Shown here one piece after another: positions 8,069-15,899 of a stretch of DNA of 18,777 nucleotides. The notes beneath the pieces are model-generated. The model did no database searches. It had not been told where the DNA came from and saw only the letters and a list, made by a program, of their open reading frames with translations. The stretch lies in the NCBI GenBank assembly GCA_902470895.1, contig CABRID010000036.1, positions 1 through 18,777 of the forward strand. The letters are read 5' to 3'. The DNA is from an uncultured Collinsella sp. (GTDB lineage Bacteria > Actinomycetota > Coriobacteriia > Coriobacteriales > Coriobacteriaceae). The position numbers and the translations under genes were made by a program. Positions within the stretch are counted from its first letter, which is position 1. The number at the start of each line of letters is the position of its first letter.

Positions 8069-8093
8069 GGGTTCGAATCCCTCCTCCTCCGCC
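8069..8093 (+). pseudogene. Orphan tRNA-Ser 3'-end fragment
   Basis: These 25 bases match exactly, in inverted orientation, the T-arm and acceptor 3' strand of the tRNA-Ser(CGA) gene at 8158-8248 (matching bases 8159-8183). No D-arm or anticodon arm precedes it, and the next bases are G-TG rather than A of CCA. Duplicated tRNA 3' ends are typical of integrative-element attachment sites, but direct orientation would be expected for a simple att pair. Confidence 0.7.
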
Positions 8094-8114
8094 GTGTTTG
8101 CTTGTTGGGGACTC

Positions 8115-8146
8115 AAAACAAAAAAGCTCCCATTCTTGGGAGCTTT
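8115..8146 (-). terminator. Terminator of tRNA-Ser(CGA)
   Basis: A perfect 10-bp stem, AAAGCTCCCA (8123-8132) with 8137-8146, has a 4-base loop. On the minus strand a run of Ts follows (complement of 8115-8125). It lies 11 bases downstream of the tRNA 3' end. Confidence 0.85.
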
Positions 8147-8157
8147 CTCAACCAAAA

Positions 8158-8248
8158 TGGCGGAGGAGGAGGGATTCGAACCCTCGTGACCTTATACAGG
8201 CCAAACGGTTTTCGAGACCGCCGCATTCAACCACTCTGCCACCCCTCC
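8158..8248 (-). tRNA. tRNA-Ser(CGA)
   Basis: This 91-base class II tRNA has a long variable arm. The acceptor GGAGGGG pairs with CTCCTCC (one G-U pair); the anticodon stem GCGGT/ACCGT encloses loop CTCGAAA with anticodon CGA (complement of 8212-8214), reading UCG. The T-arm carries GGTTCGAATCC, and CCA is encoded at 8158-8160. It is followed by its own terminator and lies behind the second tRNA-Ser gene. Confidence 0.95.
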
Positions 8249-8255
8249 GCGTGGG

Positions 8256-8288
8256 GTAAAAACAAAGCAGGCTCAAAGGCCTGCTTTG
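8256..8288 (-). terminator. Terminator of tRNA-Ser(GGA)
   Basis: A perfect 10-bp stem, 8263-8272 with 8279-8288, has a 6-base loop. On the minus strand it is followed by a T-rich run (complement of 8256-8266). It separates the two tRNA genes, so the distal CGA tRNA may depend on read-through or its own promoter. Confidence 0.8.
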
Positions 8289-8296
8289 GAATTAAC

Positions 8297-8387
8297 TGGC
8301 GGAGAGTCAGGGATTTGAACCCTGGAGACGCTTTTGACGCCTACACGATTTCCAATCGTGCTCCTTCGGCCACTCGGACAACTCTCC
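8297..8387 (-). tRNA. tRNA-Ser(GGA)
   Basis: This 91-base class II tRNA has a long variable arm. Acceptor GGAGAGT pairs with the 3' strand ACTCTCC. The anticodon stem CACGA/TCGTG encloses loop TTGGAAA with anticodon GGA (complement of 8351-8353), reading UCC/UCU. The T-arm has GGTTCAAATCC, and CCA is encoded at 8297-8299. A near-consensus promoter lies directly upstream. Confidence 0.95.
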
Positions 8388-8403
8388 GTTAAATGCGAAA
8401 GTC

Positions 8404-8432
8404 AGTATACACGAGGAATCGCAAAGTGCAAA
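8404..8432 (-). promoter_or_regulatory. Sigma-70-type promoter for the tRNA-Ser genes
   Basis: On the minus strand, TTTGCA (complement of 8427-8432) and TATACT (complement of 8404-8409) are separated by exactly 17 bases. The -10 box ends 16 bases before the 5' end of tRNA-Ser(GGA), giving a short leader as expected for a tRNA transcript. Confidence 0.8.
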
Positions 8433-8780
8433 CAGAAAAGTTGGCATTTTTTAAAACGCTTGGCCGCACTTGGCGTTGCAGTGGGGTTTGAGGTGCCAAA
8501 AAACGGCTTCCGACCAGCGTGGTTGATCAACTCAATTGTTCAAAAAGGGTATTCATAAGCGACTTGGCAATGAATTTAAAAATCTTTGATTGGTGCTGTG
8601 GGCCACTGGTATGCATTTTGCGACCACAGCCTTGTGCCCGTTGACCTGCGGCTTGGCTCAGCTTGTCCCCGCGGCACCGTATCTTGTCCACAAATCCGTC
8701 AAGCATTTGGTCGGCATTTGGTTGGAATGCGCATGAAACACCGTGCGAGTATGGGCATATGTGGAGGTCATGAGGTTGTA
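8433..8780. other. Intergenic region before the rpsF cluster, no gene seen
   Basis: About 350 bases without a supported gene. AT-rich stretches near 8440-8460 and 8535-8590 could hold the rpsF-operon promoter, but I found no convincing -35/-10 pair at 16-18 bases. Short open frames through it lack ribosome sites and run into the tRNA gene. Confidence 0.4.
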
Positions 8781-8891
8781 GCTGCATATTCTTGCAGCCT
8801 AGGAGGTTGAAAGATATTATTACCAAGTCTTTTCCTGCTTCAGGCGCACCTTCACGACCTGAAGCCACATTTGCCCAGAGGAGGTGACAAT
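8781..8891 (+). promoter_or_regulatory. Structured rpsF leader, candidate S6:S18 autoregulatory site
   Basis: The leader holds a 6-bp hairpin (GCTGCA 8781-8786 with TGCAGC 8793-8798), then a Shine-Dalgarno-like AGGAGG (8801-8806) with no usable start, then an 8-bp hairpin (8837-8844 with 8858-8865) with a 13-base loop just before the true ribosome site AGAGGAGGTG. Many bacteria bind the S6:S18 complex to an rpsF leader hairpin to regulate the operon. Position and shape fit, but I cannot confirm the consensus bulge by eye. Confidence 0.4.
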
Positions 8892-9185
8892 ATGAAGGCT
8901 TATGAACTGCTGTTCTTTGTTGACCCGTCGCTCGACCCCGAGACTCGTCTCGCTGTTATGAAGCGTATCGATACCACGATCGCTGAGGGCGCTGGCAAGG
9001 TCGACTCCGTTGACGAGTGGGGCAAGCGCAAGCTCGCCTACGAGATCAACGACCTCACCGATGGTGACTACACCCTCATCAACTTCCACGCAGATCCTAC
9101 CCAGATCGCCGAGCTTGATCGCGTCCTGCGCATCACCGACGCTGTGGTCCGCCACATGATCGTCCGTCGCGACGACCAGGAGTAA
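8892..9185 (+). CDS. rpsF: 30S ribosomal protein S6
   Basis: A 97-residue S6 protein that binds S18 and 16S rRNA in the platform of the small subunit. The N-terminus MKAYELLFFVDP is the typical first beta strand; WGKRKLAYEI and YTLINFHAD are family motifs, and VVRHMIVRRD ends the last strand. The ATG at 8892 is chosen because AGGAGGTG lies 5-6 bases upstream; a TTG upstream at 8871 would add seven residues encoded by the ribosome site itself. It is first in the rpsF-ssb-rpsR-rplI cluster, 48 bases before ssb. Confidence 0.97.
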   Translation: MKAYELLFFVDPSLDPETRLAVMKRIDTTIAEGAGKVDSVDEWGKRKLAYEINDLTDGDYTLINFHADPTQIAELDRVLRITDAVVRHMIVRRDDQE

Positions 9186-9233
9186 GACTGTCGTTTTGGA
9201 CTGGGCTTGTGCCCCAAGAGGAAGTAGTGAGTT

Positions 9234-9686
9234 ATGAGCATCAATCGAGTGAACATCACCGGTAACCTCACCCGCGATCCCGAGCTGCGCGCCACCGCCG
9301 GCGGAACCCAGGTTCTGTCCTTTGGCGTCGCCGTGAACGATCGTCGCCGCAACGCGCAGACTGGCGAGTGGGAGGACTATCCCAACTTTGTCGACTGCAC
9401 CATGTTCGGCACCCGCGCCGAGGCCGTGAGCCGTTTCCTGGCAAAGGGAAACAAGGTCGCGATCGAGGGCAAGCTGCGCTACAGCTCTTGGGAGCGCGAC
9501 GGCCAGCGCCGGAGCAAGCTTGAGGTCATCGTCGATGAGATCGAGTTTATGAGCTCCCGTGGTGGCCAGGGTGGCTACGACCAGGGCGGTTACGCCCCCG
9601 CAGCTTCCGCGCCCGCAGCACGTCCTGCCGCGCCGGTGGCTACGCCGCCCGCGGTCGACGTCTACGATGAGGACATCCCGTTCTAA
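9234..9686 (+). CDS. ssb: Single-stranded DNA-binding protein
   Basis: A 150-residue SSB that coats single-stranded DNA during replication, repair and recombination. Residues 1-105 form the OB fold (MSINRVNITGNLTRDPELR, WEDYPNFVDCTMFG, KVAIEGKLRYSSWERDGQRR). A Gly/Gln/Ala/Pro-rich disordered linker follows, and the conserved acidic tip DEDIPF at the C-terminus recruits partner proteins. GAGGAAG lies upstream of the ATG at proper spacing. Its location between rpsF and rpsR is the common bacterial arrangement, coupling it to ribosomal-protein transcription. Confidence 0.97.
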   Translation: MSINRVNITGNLTRDPELRATAGGTQVLSFGVAVNDRRRNAQTGEWEDYPNFVDCTMFGTRAEAVSRFLAKGNKVAIEGKLRYSSWERDGQRRSKLEVIVDEIEFMSSRGGQGGYDQGGYAPAASAPAARPAAPVATPPAVDVYDEDIPF

Positions 9687-9758
9687 GGGTTGTTCACCTA
9701 TTTTTGAGTGAGAGGCGGCTTCGGTTCGCCGAAGTTGCCAAATGAAAGGTATTTTGAC

Positions 9759-10025
9759 ATGGCTAATGATTTTTCTGCACGTCAGCCGCGTCGTAAGTAC
9801 TGCCAGTTCTGCAAGGAGAACACTGAGTTCATCGACTATAAGGACACTCAGCTTCTCCGTAAGTACATGACCGACCGTGGCAAGATCAAGCCCCGTCGCG
9901 TCACTGGCGCTTGCACGCAGCATCAGCATGACATCGCCAACGCCATCAAGCGCGCCCGCGAGATGGCTCTCCTGCCGTACACCGTCCCCGTGGTTTCCTC
10001 TCGTGGCAACCGCGACCGCGGCTAA
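9759..10025 (+). CDS. rpsR: 30S ribosomal protein S18 (zinc-binding form)
   Basis: An 88-residue S18, partner of S6 in the small-subunit platform. YCQFC plus TGACTQHQHD supply the cysteines and histidine expected of the C+ (zinc-ribbon) version, rather than the C- paralogue made under zinc starvation. IDYKDTQLLRKYMTDRGKI is the family core. The ATG at 9759 is chosen with GAAAGGT 8-9 bases upstream; an earlier in-frame ATG at 9708 lacks a ribosome site and adds non-family sequence. A small hairpin (9719-9734, loop TTCG, no T-run) lies in the 72-base gap after ssb. Confidence 0.97.
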   Translation: MANDFSARQPRRKYCQFCKENTEFIDYKDTQLLRKYMTDRGKIKPRRVTGACTQHQHDIANAIKRAREMALLPYTVPVVSSRGNRDRG

Positions 10026-10040
10026 GAAGGGAGACGCATC

Positions 10041-10580
10041 ATGAAGGTTATTCTTCTCGATGAGATCAAGGGCAAGGGCGGCGAGGGTGACGTCGTAGAG
10101 GTCGCTCAGGGTTACGCTGAGAACTTCCTGTTCCCCAAGAAGCTCGCTGTTGCCGCCACCAAGGGCAACCTCAAGCAGCTTGACGAGCGTCGCAACAACA
10201 TCGCCAAGCGCGAGGCCGTCCGTCTGGCTACCGCCAACGAGACCAAGGCTGCCTTCGAGGGCAAGACGGTCACCGTTGACGTCAAGGTCGGCGACGAGGG
10301 CATCCTCTTTGGCTCCGTTACCGCCGCTATGATCGCTGACGCCATCAAGGCTCAGCTCGGTATGGACATCGACCGCAAGCGCGTCGAGCTCGGTAAGCCC
10401 ATCAAGGTTGCCGGTGCCCACACCGTTGCCATCTCGCTGTACCGCGAGATCAAGGCCGAGGTTGTCGTTCTCGTCGGCGTTACCGCCGAGGAGCTCGCTG
10501 CCGAGGCTGAGGTCGAGGAGGCCGCTGAGGTCGCCGAGGCCGAGACCGCCGAGGTCGAGACTGAGGCTGCTGCCGAGTAG
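10041..10580 (+). CDS. rplI: 50S ribosomal protein L9 with extended acidic tail
   Basis: L9 binds 23S rRNA near the L1 stalk and helps maintain reading frame. The start MKVILLDEIKGKGGEGDVVE and GYAENFLFPKKLA are the N-domain hallmarks; the central helix and C-domain (LFGSVTAAMIADAI, HTVAISLYREIKAEV) follow. At 179 residues it exceeds the usual 148-150 because the last 30 or so residues are a low-complexity Ala/Glu/Val tail. GAAGGGAG lies upstream of the ATG. It is last in the cluster, with a strong terminator 32 bases after the stop. Confidence 0.97.
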   Translation: MKVILLDEIKGKGGEGDVVEVAQGYAENFLFPKKLAVAATKGNLKQLDERRNNIAKREAVRLATANETKAAFEGKTVTVDVKVGDEGILFGSVTAAMIADAIKAQLGMDIDRKRVELGKPIKVAGAHTVAISLYREIKAEVVVLVGVTAEELAAEAEVEEAAEVAEAETAEVETEAAAE

Positions 10581-10612
10581 CATTTGCTGCAACGCAACAA
10601 TCTTGTTCTAAG

Positions 10613-10651
10613 AAGGGCGCTCTGGGAAACCAGGGCGCCCTTTTGTTTTTT
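10613..10651 (+). terminator. Terminator of the rpsF-ssb-rpsR-rplI operon
   Basis: A 13-bp stem (10613-10625 with 10630-10642, one G-U pair) has a GAAA tetraloop and is followed by TTTTGTTTTTT. It separates rplI from dnaB transcription. Confidence 0.95.
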
Positions 10652-10763
10652 GCGCTGAGTGAGTGTCATGGTGAACGTTGCGTCGAAGTCCTATATACAG
10701 GACCGTTCATCCGTTTGGTTCGGTGATGATTGGCGGCGCGCGGCGCGTTTTGGGACCGTAGCT

Positions 10764-10771
10764 GATACTAT
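10764..10771 (+). promoter_or_regulatory. Possible extended -10 promoter for dnaB
   Basis: TGA-TACTAT has the form of an extended -10 element (TG-N-TANNNT), 34 bases before the dnaB start and downstream of the rplI terminator. No good -35 lies 15-18 bases upstream. A small palindrome GTCCT...AGGAC (10688-10703) lies further upstream and could be an operator. Confidence 0.35.
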
Positions 10772-10804
10772 GGATGCTCGCAAGCGATATGAATGAGGAT
10801 GCTC

Positions 10805-12196
10805 ATGGCATATGACGATAGGGAGACCGGGCTGACGGTCGAGGACCGCGGCTCAAAGTTGGGTCTTCCCCAAAACCAAGATGCAGAGGCCAATGTGCTG
10901 GCCGCTATGCTGCTATCGCCCGAGGTGGTCGAAGAAGCCCAGGTCGAGCTGCAGCCCGATGACTTCTACCGGCCCATTCATAAGACCATCTATACCGCGA
11001 TGGTCGATATGTACAACAGCCGCATTCCCATCGACTCCATCTCGCTGATCGATTACCTGCGAAGCATCAACAAGCTCGATGCCGTGGGCGGCGAAGCGTA
11101 CATTTTGGAGTTGATGGGTCAGACCCTGTCGCTCGTCAACTGGCAGCATCATGCCGCCATCGTTCGCCGCGATTCGATGCTGCGTGAGCTGATCGGCGCC
11201 ACCAACGAGATCAACGCGCTGGCATATAATGCCCCCACCGACACCAAAGAGGTTGTCGAGCTGGCCGAGAGCAAGCTGCTCAAGGTTACGGCGCGCGAGG
11301 TCAAGTCGAGTTACAAGACGTTGACCGAGTTTATGGTCGAGGCCTATAACGAGGCCGAGGAAGTGTGCCAGGCCGGTGGCCAGGCTGCGGGCGTGCCCAC
11401 GGGCTTCCCGTCGCTCGACCGCATGCTCATGGGCTTCCGCGAGGGTCAGCTCATCATTATCGGCGCCCGTCCTGCTGTAGGTAAGACGTCGTTCGCTCTG
11501 AACCTGGCACTTAACGCTGCCGCTGCTGGTTATACCGTCGGCTTCTTCTCGCTGGAGATGTCGGGCAAGGAAATTGCCCAGCGTCTGATTTGCGCCTACG
11601 CCATGATCTCGATCAGTGACTTCCGCATGGGCCGTATTAGCCCCGAACAGTGGGCCAATATCAACGAGGCCACGCAGACCTTGTCCAAGCTCGATATTCT
11701 GATTGACGATACGCCCGGCACCACAGTGACCGAGATTCGCGCCAAGAGCCGCCGTATGCTCCATAACAAGGAGAAGGCAATCATCATCCTGGACTACCTG
11801 CAGCTGGTGAGTCCTCCGCCGGGACGCCGCTCCGAGAGCCGTACCGTCGAGGTTTCGGAGATGTCGCGTGGTCTGAAGATCATGGCCAAGGAGCTCAAGA
11901 TCCCGCTCATCGCGCTGTCGCAGCTCTCGCGTCAGGTCGAATCCCGTACCGGCAAGCGCCCGCAGCTTTCCGACCTTCGTGAATCGGGCTCCATCGAGCA
12001 GGACGCCGATATCGTCATGTTCTTGGACCGCTCCGCCGACGAGGCCGAAGCCTCGCGCGACGATCGACCCGACGAGGGCGTTACGCGTATCGTCGTGGCC
12101 AAGAACCGTTCGGGCCCGATCGGCGACGTCGACCTGATGTTCCTGCCGGCATCCACCAAGTTCTATGAGCTTGATGGGGCGCATACCGAGGAGTAG
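10805..12196 (+). CDS. dnaB: Replicative DNA helicase DnaB
   Basis: The hexameric helicase that unwinds the chromosome at the fork and recruits primase. The product has 463 residues. The N-terminal DnaB domain (LPQNQDAEANVLAAMLL, FYRPIHKTIYTAM) is joined by a linker to the RecA-like core: Walker A GARPAVGKT at about 220-228, Walker B IIILDYLQL, the catalytic and DNA-binding region MAKELKIPLIALSQLSRQVE, and SDLRESGSIEQDADIV. The ATG at 10805 is preferred, with GAGGA five bases upstream; ATGs at 10793 and 10799 lack ribosome sites. No intein is present. It follows the rplI terminator and precedes purA by 93 bases. Confidence 0.97.
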   Translation: MAYDDRETGLTVEDRGSKLGLPQNQDAEANVLAAMLLSPEVVEEAQVELQPDDFYRPIHKTIYTAMVDMYNSRIPIDSISLIDYLRSINKLDAVGGEAYILELMGQTLSLVNWQHHAAIVRRDSMLRELIGATNEINALAYNAPTDTKEVVELAESKLLKVTAREVKSSYKTLTEFMVEAYNEAEEVCQAGGQAAGVPTGFPSLDRMLMGFREGQLIIIGARPAVGKTSFALNLALNAAAAGYTVGFFSLEMSGKEIAQRLICAYAMISISDFRMGRISPEQWANINEATQTLSKLDILIDDTPGTTVTEIRAKSRRMLHNKEKAIIILDYLQLVSPPPGRRSESRTVEVSEMSRGLKIMAKELKIPLIALSQLSRQVESRTGKRPQLSDLRESGSIEQDADIVMFLDRSADEAEASRDDRPDEGVTRIVVAKNRSGPIGDVDLMFLPASTKFYELDGAHTEE

Positions 12197-12223
12197 GACA
12201 GGCGCCCGTTGCACGGGTATACT
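12195..12223 (+). promoter_or_regulatory. Candidate purA promoter
   Basis: TATACT (12218-12223) lies 17 bases after AGGACA (12195-12200), which matches TTGACA at four of six positions and overlaps the dnaB stop codon. It would give a leader of about 60 bases before the purA start. Confidence 0.5.
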
Positions 12224-12289
12224 GGGAATGTTTTGTGCTTCTGCGTGCCGGCGTGGCGCGTAGACAGTCCATGAATGTAAGGAGTAAAC

Positions 12290-13576
<1,287 letters not shown>

Positions 13577-13597
13577 TCGGTTTATACGGTTATTGCG

Positions 13598-13645
13598 ATA
13601 TACCCCTTTGCAGCCCGGACGGGCGGCCGAGGGGTATATTTGCTT
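13598..13645 (+). terminator. Probable terminator between purA and purD
   Basis: A perfect 10-bp stem, ATATACCCCT (13598-13607) with 13630-13639, encloses a second 5-bp stem (13613-13617 with 13620-13624) and is followed by a weak T-rich stretch (ATTTGCTT). It could be a terminator or an RNA regulatory structure in the purD leader. Confidence 0.6.
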
Positions 13646-13693
13646 GCAAAGGGCTCGCGCGGAGCGGGCCGTTCATCCATAGAGGAGGCACCC

Positions 13694-14998
13694 TTGAAGG
13701 CGGACACTCAAACCATCGACATCCTGTTGTTGGGCAGCGGCGGCCGCGAGCATGCTCTGGCGGCTAAGCTCGCAGCATCACCGCGCGCCGGCAAGCTCTA
13801 CATTGCGCCGGGTAACGGCGGCACCGCGAGCTGCGGCGAGAACGTGGTTCTCGACGATTGCGATCCTGCGGCCGTGGCGGCGTTTGCCCAGAGCCACGGA
13901 TGCGGACTCGTGGTGATTGGCCCCGAGGCTCCGCTCGTGGCGGGCGTTGCCGATGCCGTGCGCGCGGCGGGCATTCCCTGCTTTGGCCCGGGTGCCGAGG
14001 GCGCCCAGATGGAGGGTTCCAAGCTATTCTCCAAGCAGCTCATGGAGCGTGCCGCCATTCCGACGGCCGCCTACGGCTCATTTACTGACGAGGCTTCGGC
14101 TCTCGCCTATGTGCGCGAGCAGGGTGCCCCGCTGGTCGTGAAGGCTGACGGCCTGGCCGCAGGCAAGGGCGTTATCGTGGCGACTGAGCTTGCGCAGGCC
14201 GAGGAGGCCGTGCGCGAGTGCTTTGGCGGCACCTTTGGCGATGCCGGCAACACCGTGGTCATTGAGGAAATGCTGACCGGCCCCGAGTGCTCGCTGCTGG
14301 CCTTTACCGACGGCAAGACCGTGCGCCCCATGGCCACCTCGCAGGACCACAAGCGCGCGCTTGAGGGCGACCTTGGTCCCAACACCGGCGGCATGGGTGT
14401 CTACAGCCCGGTGCCCATCGTGACTGACGAGGAGCACGCCACCATGGTGAAGGTCATGGAGCAGACCGTGGCCGAGCTCGCTGCCGAGGGTATCGACTAC
14501 CGCGGCTGCCTGTATGGCGGCTTTATGCTCACCCCCGCCGGCCCCAAGGTGCTGGAGTTCAACGCCCGCTTTGGCGACCCCGAGACGCAGGTCGTGCTTC
14601 CGCGCCTTAAGAACGACCTGGTCGAGGTCATGCTGGCTTGTGCCAACTGCGAGCTCGACCAGATTGAACTCGACTGGCGCGACGAGTGGGCCGTGGCCGT
14701 TGTCCTGACGAGCGCGGGCTATCCCGGCAGCTATGAGAAGGGCAAGGTCATCACCGGTATCGCCGACGCCGAGGCCATGGAGAACGTGACCGTGTACCAT
14801 GCCGGCACCGCCGTGGTGGACGGCCAGCTCGTGACCAACGGCGGCCGCGTGCTTGCCGTGACCGCCCTGGGCGACACGTTCGAGAACGCTCGCAACCTTG
14901 CCTACGAGGCCTGCGAGAAGATTGATTTTGAGGGCAAGACCCTGCGTCATGACATTGGCCTGCGCGCGCTGCGCGGCCGCGACGCCTGGGATGCCTAA
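13694..14998 (+). CDS. purD: Phosphoribosylamine-glycine ligase (GAR synthetase)
   Basis: Joins glycine to phosphoribosylamine with ATP, the second step of de novo purine synthesis. The product has 434 residues. The TTG at 13694 is chosen because GAGGAGG lies 5 bases upstream; an earlier in-frame TTG at 13640 lacks a ribosome site and adds an unrelated Arg/Gly/Ser-rich stretch. The N-domain starts LLLGSGGREHALA; the ATP-grasp domain shows PLVVKADGLAAGKGV, MATSQDHKRALEGDLGPNTG, GGMGVYSPVP and EFNARFGDPETQ; the C-domain ends TLRHDIGLRAL. The Nudix gene starts 21 bases after its stop. Confidence 0.97.
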   Translation: MKADTQTIDILLLGSGGREHALAAKLAASPRAGKLYIAPGNGGTASCGENVVLDDCDPAAVAAFAQSHGCGLVVIGPEAPLVAGVADAVRAAGIPCFGPGAEGAQMEGSKLFSKQLMERAAIPTAAYGSFTDEASALAYVREQGAPLVVKADGLAAGKGVIVATELAQAEEAVRECFGGTFGDAGNTVVIEEMLTGPECSLLAFTDGKTVRPMATSQDHKRALEGDLGPNTGGMGVYSPVPIVTDEEHATMVKVMEQTVAELAAEGIDYRGCLYGGFMLTPAGPKVLEFNARFGDPETQVVLPRLKNDLVEVMLACANCELDQIELDWRDEWAVAVVLTSAGYPGSYEKGKVITGIADAEAMENVTVYHAGTAVVDGQLVTNGGRVLAVTALGDTFENARNLAYEACEKIDFEGKTLRHDIGLRALRGRDAWDA

Positions 14999-15019
14999 AA
15001 TCCGAGAGGAATGAGACGG

Positions 15020-15715
15020 ATGGACGAGAAGAACGAAGAGCTCGTGGACGCGCAGATCGTCGAGCAGGACGGTCGCACGTATGGGCACGCCGAGGGCGAG
15101 CCCGGTGGCGAGGTCGTTGATGAGCCGGTGCTGGTGCTGGGCGACGACGATCCGCACGATGCCGAGCTGCACGAGAAGATTCTTTCGGAGGAGTGCGCCT
15201 GGAAGGGCAAGATCCTCGATGTCCACCGTCTTGAGGTTGAGCTGCCCAACGGCCACCGCAGCGCCCGCGACATCATTCGCCATCCAGGTGCGGCGGCCGT
15301 TGTGGCGCTGAGCGAGAGCGGCAAGATTGTGCTAGTGCGTCAGTACCGTACCGCCATCGACCGCGTAACGGTCGAGATTCCCGCCGGCAAGCTCGATCCG
15401 GGCGAGGATCCGCTCGATTGCGCCAAGCGCGAGCTGCACGAGGAGACGGGCTTTAGGGCCGGCCGCATCCGCTTTTTGACGTCGATCGTCACGACCTGCG
15501 GCTTCTGCGACGAGATCATTCACATCTACCTGGCTACGAAGCTCGAGTTCGACGCGCCCAACCCCGATGATGACGAGTTCGTCAACGTGGACCTGGTGCC
15601 GCTGCACGAGCTGATCGATGCTGTGCTCGACGGCAAGATCGAAGACGCCAAGACCGTCGTAGGCGCCTTGGCCTGCGATAGCATCGCACATCGCCTGGGT
15701 GGGGCCGATCTTTAA
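15020..15715 (+). CDS. Nudix hydrolase, ADP-ribose pyrophosphatase-like
   Basis: Probably hydrolyses ADP-ribose or a related nucleotide sugar to AMP plus sugar phosphate. A complete Nudix box is present (GKLDPGE, seven residues, then RELHEETGF), preceded by VEIPA as in ADP-ribose pyrophosphatases, and VRQYR is the conserved substrate-side motif. The product has 231 residues, about 50 longer than a minimal enzyme at the N-terminus, where a hydrophilic, acidic extension lies (LVLGDDDPHDAELHEK). The ATG at 15020 is chosen because GAGAGGA lies 9 bases upstream; the ATG at 15011 abuts that site. It is likely cotranscribed with purD. Confidence 0.9.
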   Translation: MDEKNEELVDAQIVEQDGRTYGHAEGEPGGEVVDEPVLVLGDDDPHDAELHEKILSEECAWKGKILDVHRLEVELPNGHRSARDIIRHPGAAAVVALSESGKIVLVRQYRTAIDRVTVEIPAGKLDPGEDPLDCAKRELHEETGFRAGRIRFLTSIVTTCGFCDEIIHIYLATKLEFDAPNPDDDEFVNVDLVPLHELIDAVLDGKIEDAKTVVGALACDSIAHRLGGADL

Positions 15716-15718
15716 CGA

Positions 15719-15734
15719 GCGGGAATGATCCCGC
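15719..15734 (+). terminator. Weak hairpin after the Nudix gene
   Basis: GCGGGA (15719-15724) pairs with TCCCGC (15729-15734) around ATGA, three bases after the stop. The following AGGTTTGTG is a poor T-run, so terminator function is uncertain. Confidence 0.4.
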
Positions 15735-15754
15735 AGGTTTGTGTAAGTCAGCGA

Positions 15755-15852
15755 AAGTGCTCCATTTGAGACAAGGTGGCCTAAAAGAGGAGGGAAGCGT
15801 ATGGATATACGCGACCGACGATTGAAGGCCAGATTGTCCAAATGGAGCACTT
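15755..15852. repeat. 98-bp imperfect palindromic, MITE-like element
   Basis: AAGTGCTCCATTTG (15755-15768) is perfectly inverted as 15839-15852. Pairing continues inward through ACAA/TTGT (15771-15774, 15834-15837) and TGGCCT/AGGCCA (15777-15782, 15826-15831), giving a stem of about 27 bp. The central loop contains a perfect GCGTAT-GGAT-ATACGC hairpin (15798-15813), the strong Shine-Dalgarno GGAGGG and an ATG at 15801. Such size and terminal inversion fit a miniature inverted-repeat element or a large RNA hairpin. No target duplication is evident. Confidence 0.6.
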
Positions 15853-15868
15853 GCAGCGTCGAGACGAA

Positions 15869-15890
15869 ACGCGGTTTGGTAAAACCGCGT
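15869..15890. other. Perfect hairpin directly before the ABC exporter start
   Basis: ACGCGGTTT (15869-15877) pairs with AAACCGCGT (15882-15890) around loop GGTA. AAGG of the ribosome site follows at once, so folding could influence initiation at the ATG at 15900. There is no T-run, so it is not a standard terminator. Confidence 0.55.
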
Positions 15891-15899
15891 AAGGTGATT

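Noticed and set aside
7837..8392. Small plus-strand open frames across the hairpin and tRNA region
   Set aside because: They read through tRNA genes and terminators, have no ribosome sites and show no family resemblance.
8811..8888. Leader peptide between the decoy AGGAGG and rpsF
   Set aside because: The frame has no start at usable spacing; the nearest TTG abuts the Shine-Dalgarno sequence.
8820..10592. 590-codon minus-strand frame opposite rpsF-ssb-rpsR-rplI
   Set aside because: It spans four well-recognised genes and their gaps, with Leu/Gly/Asp-biased sequence typical of an antisense shadow.
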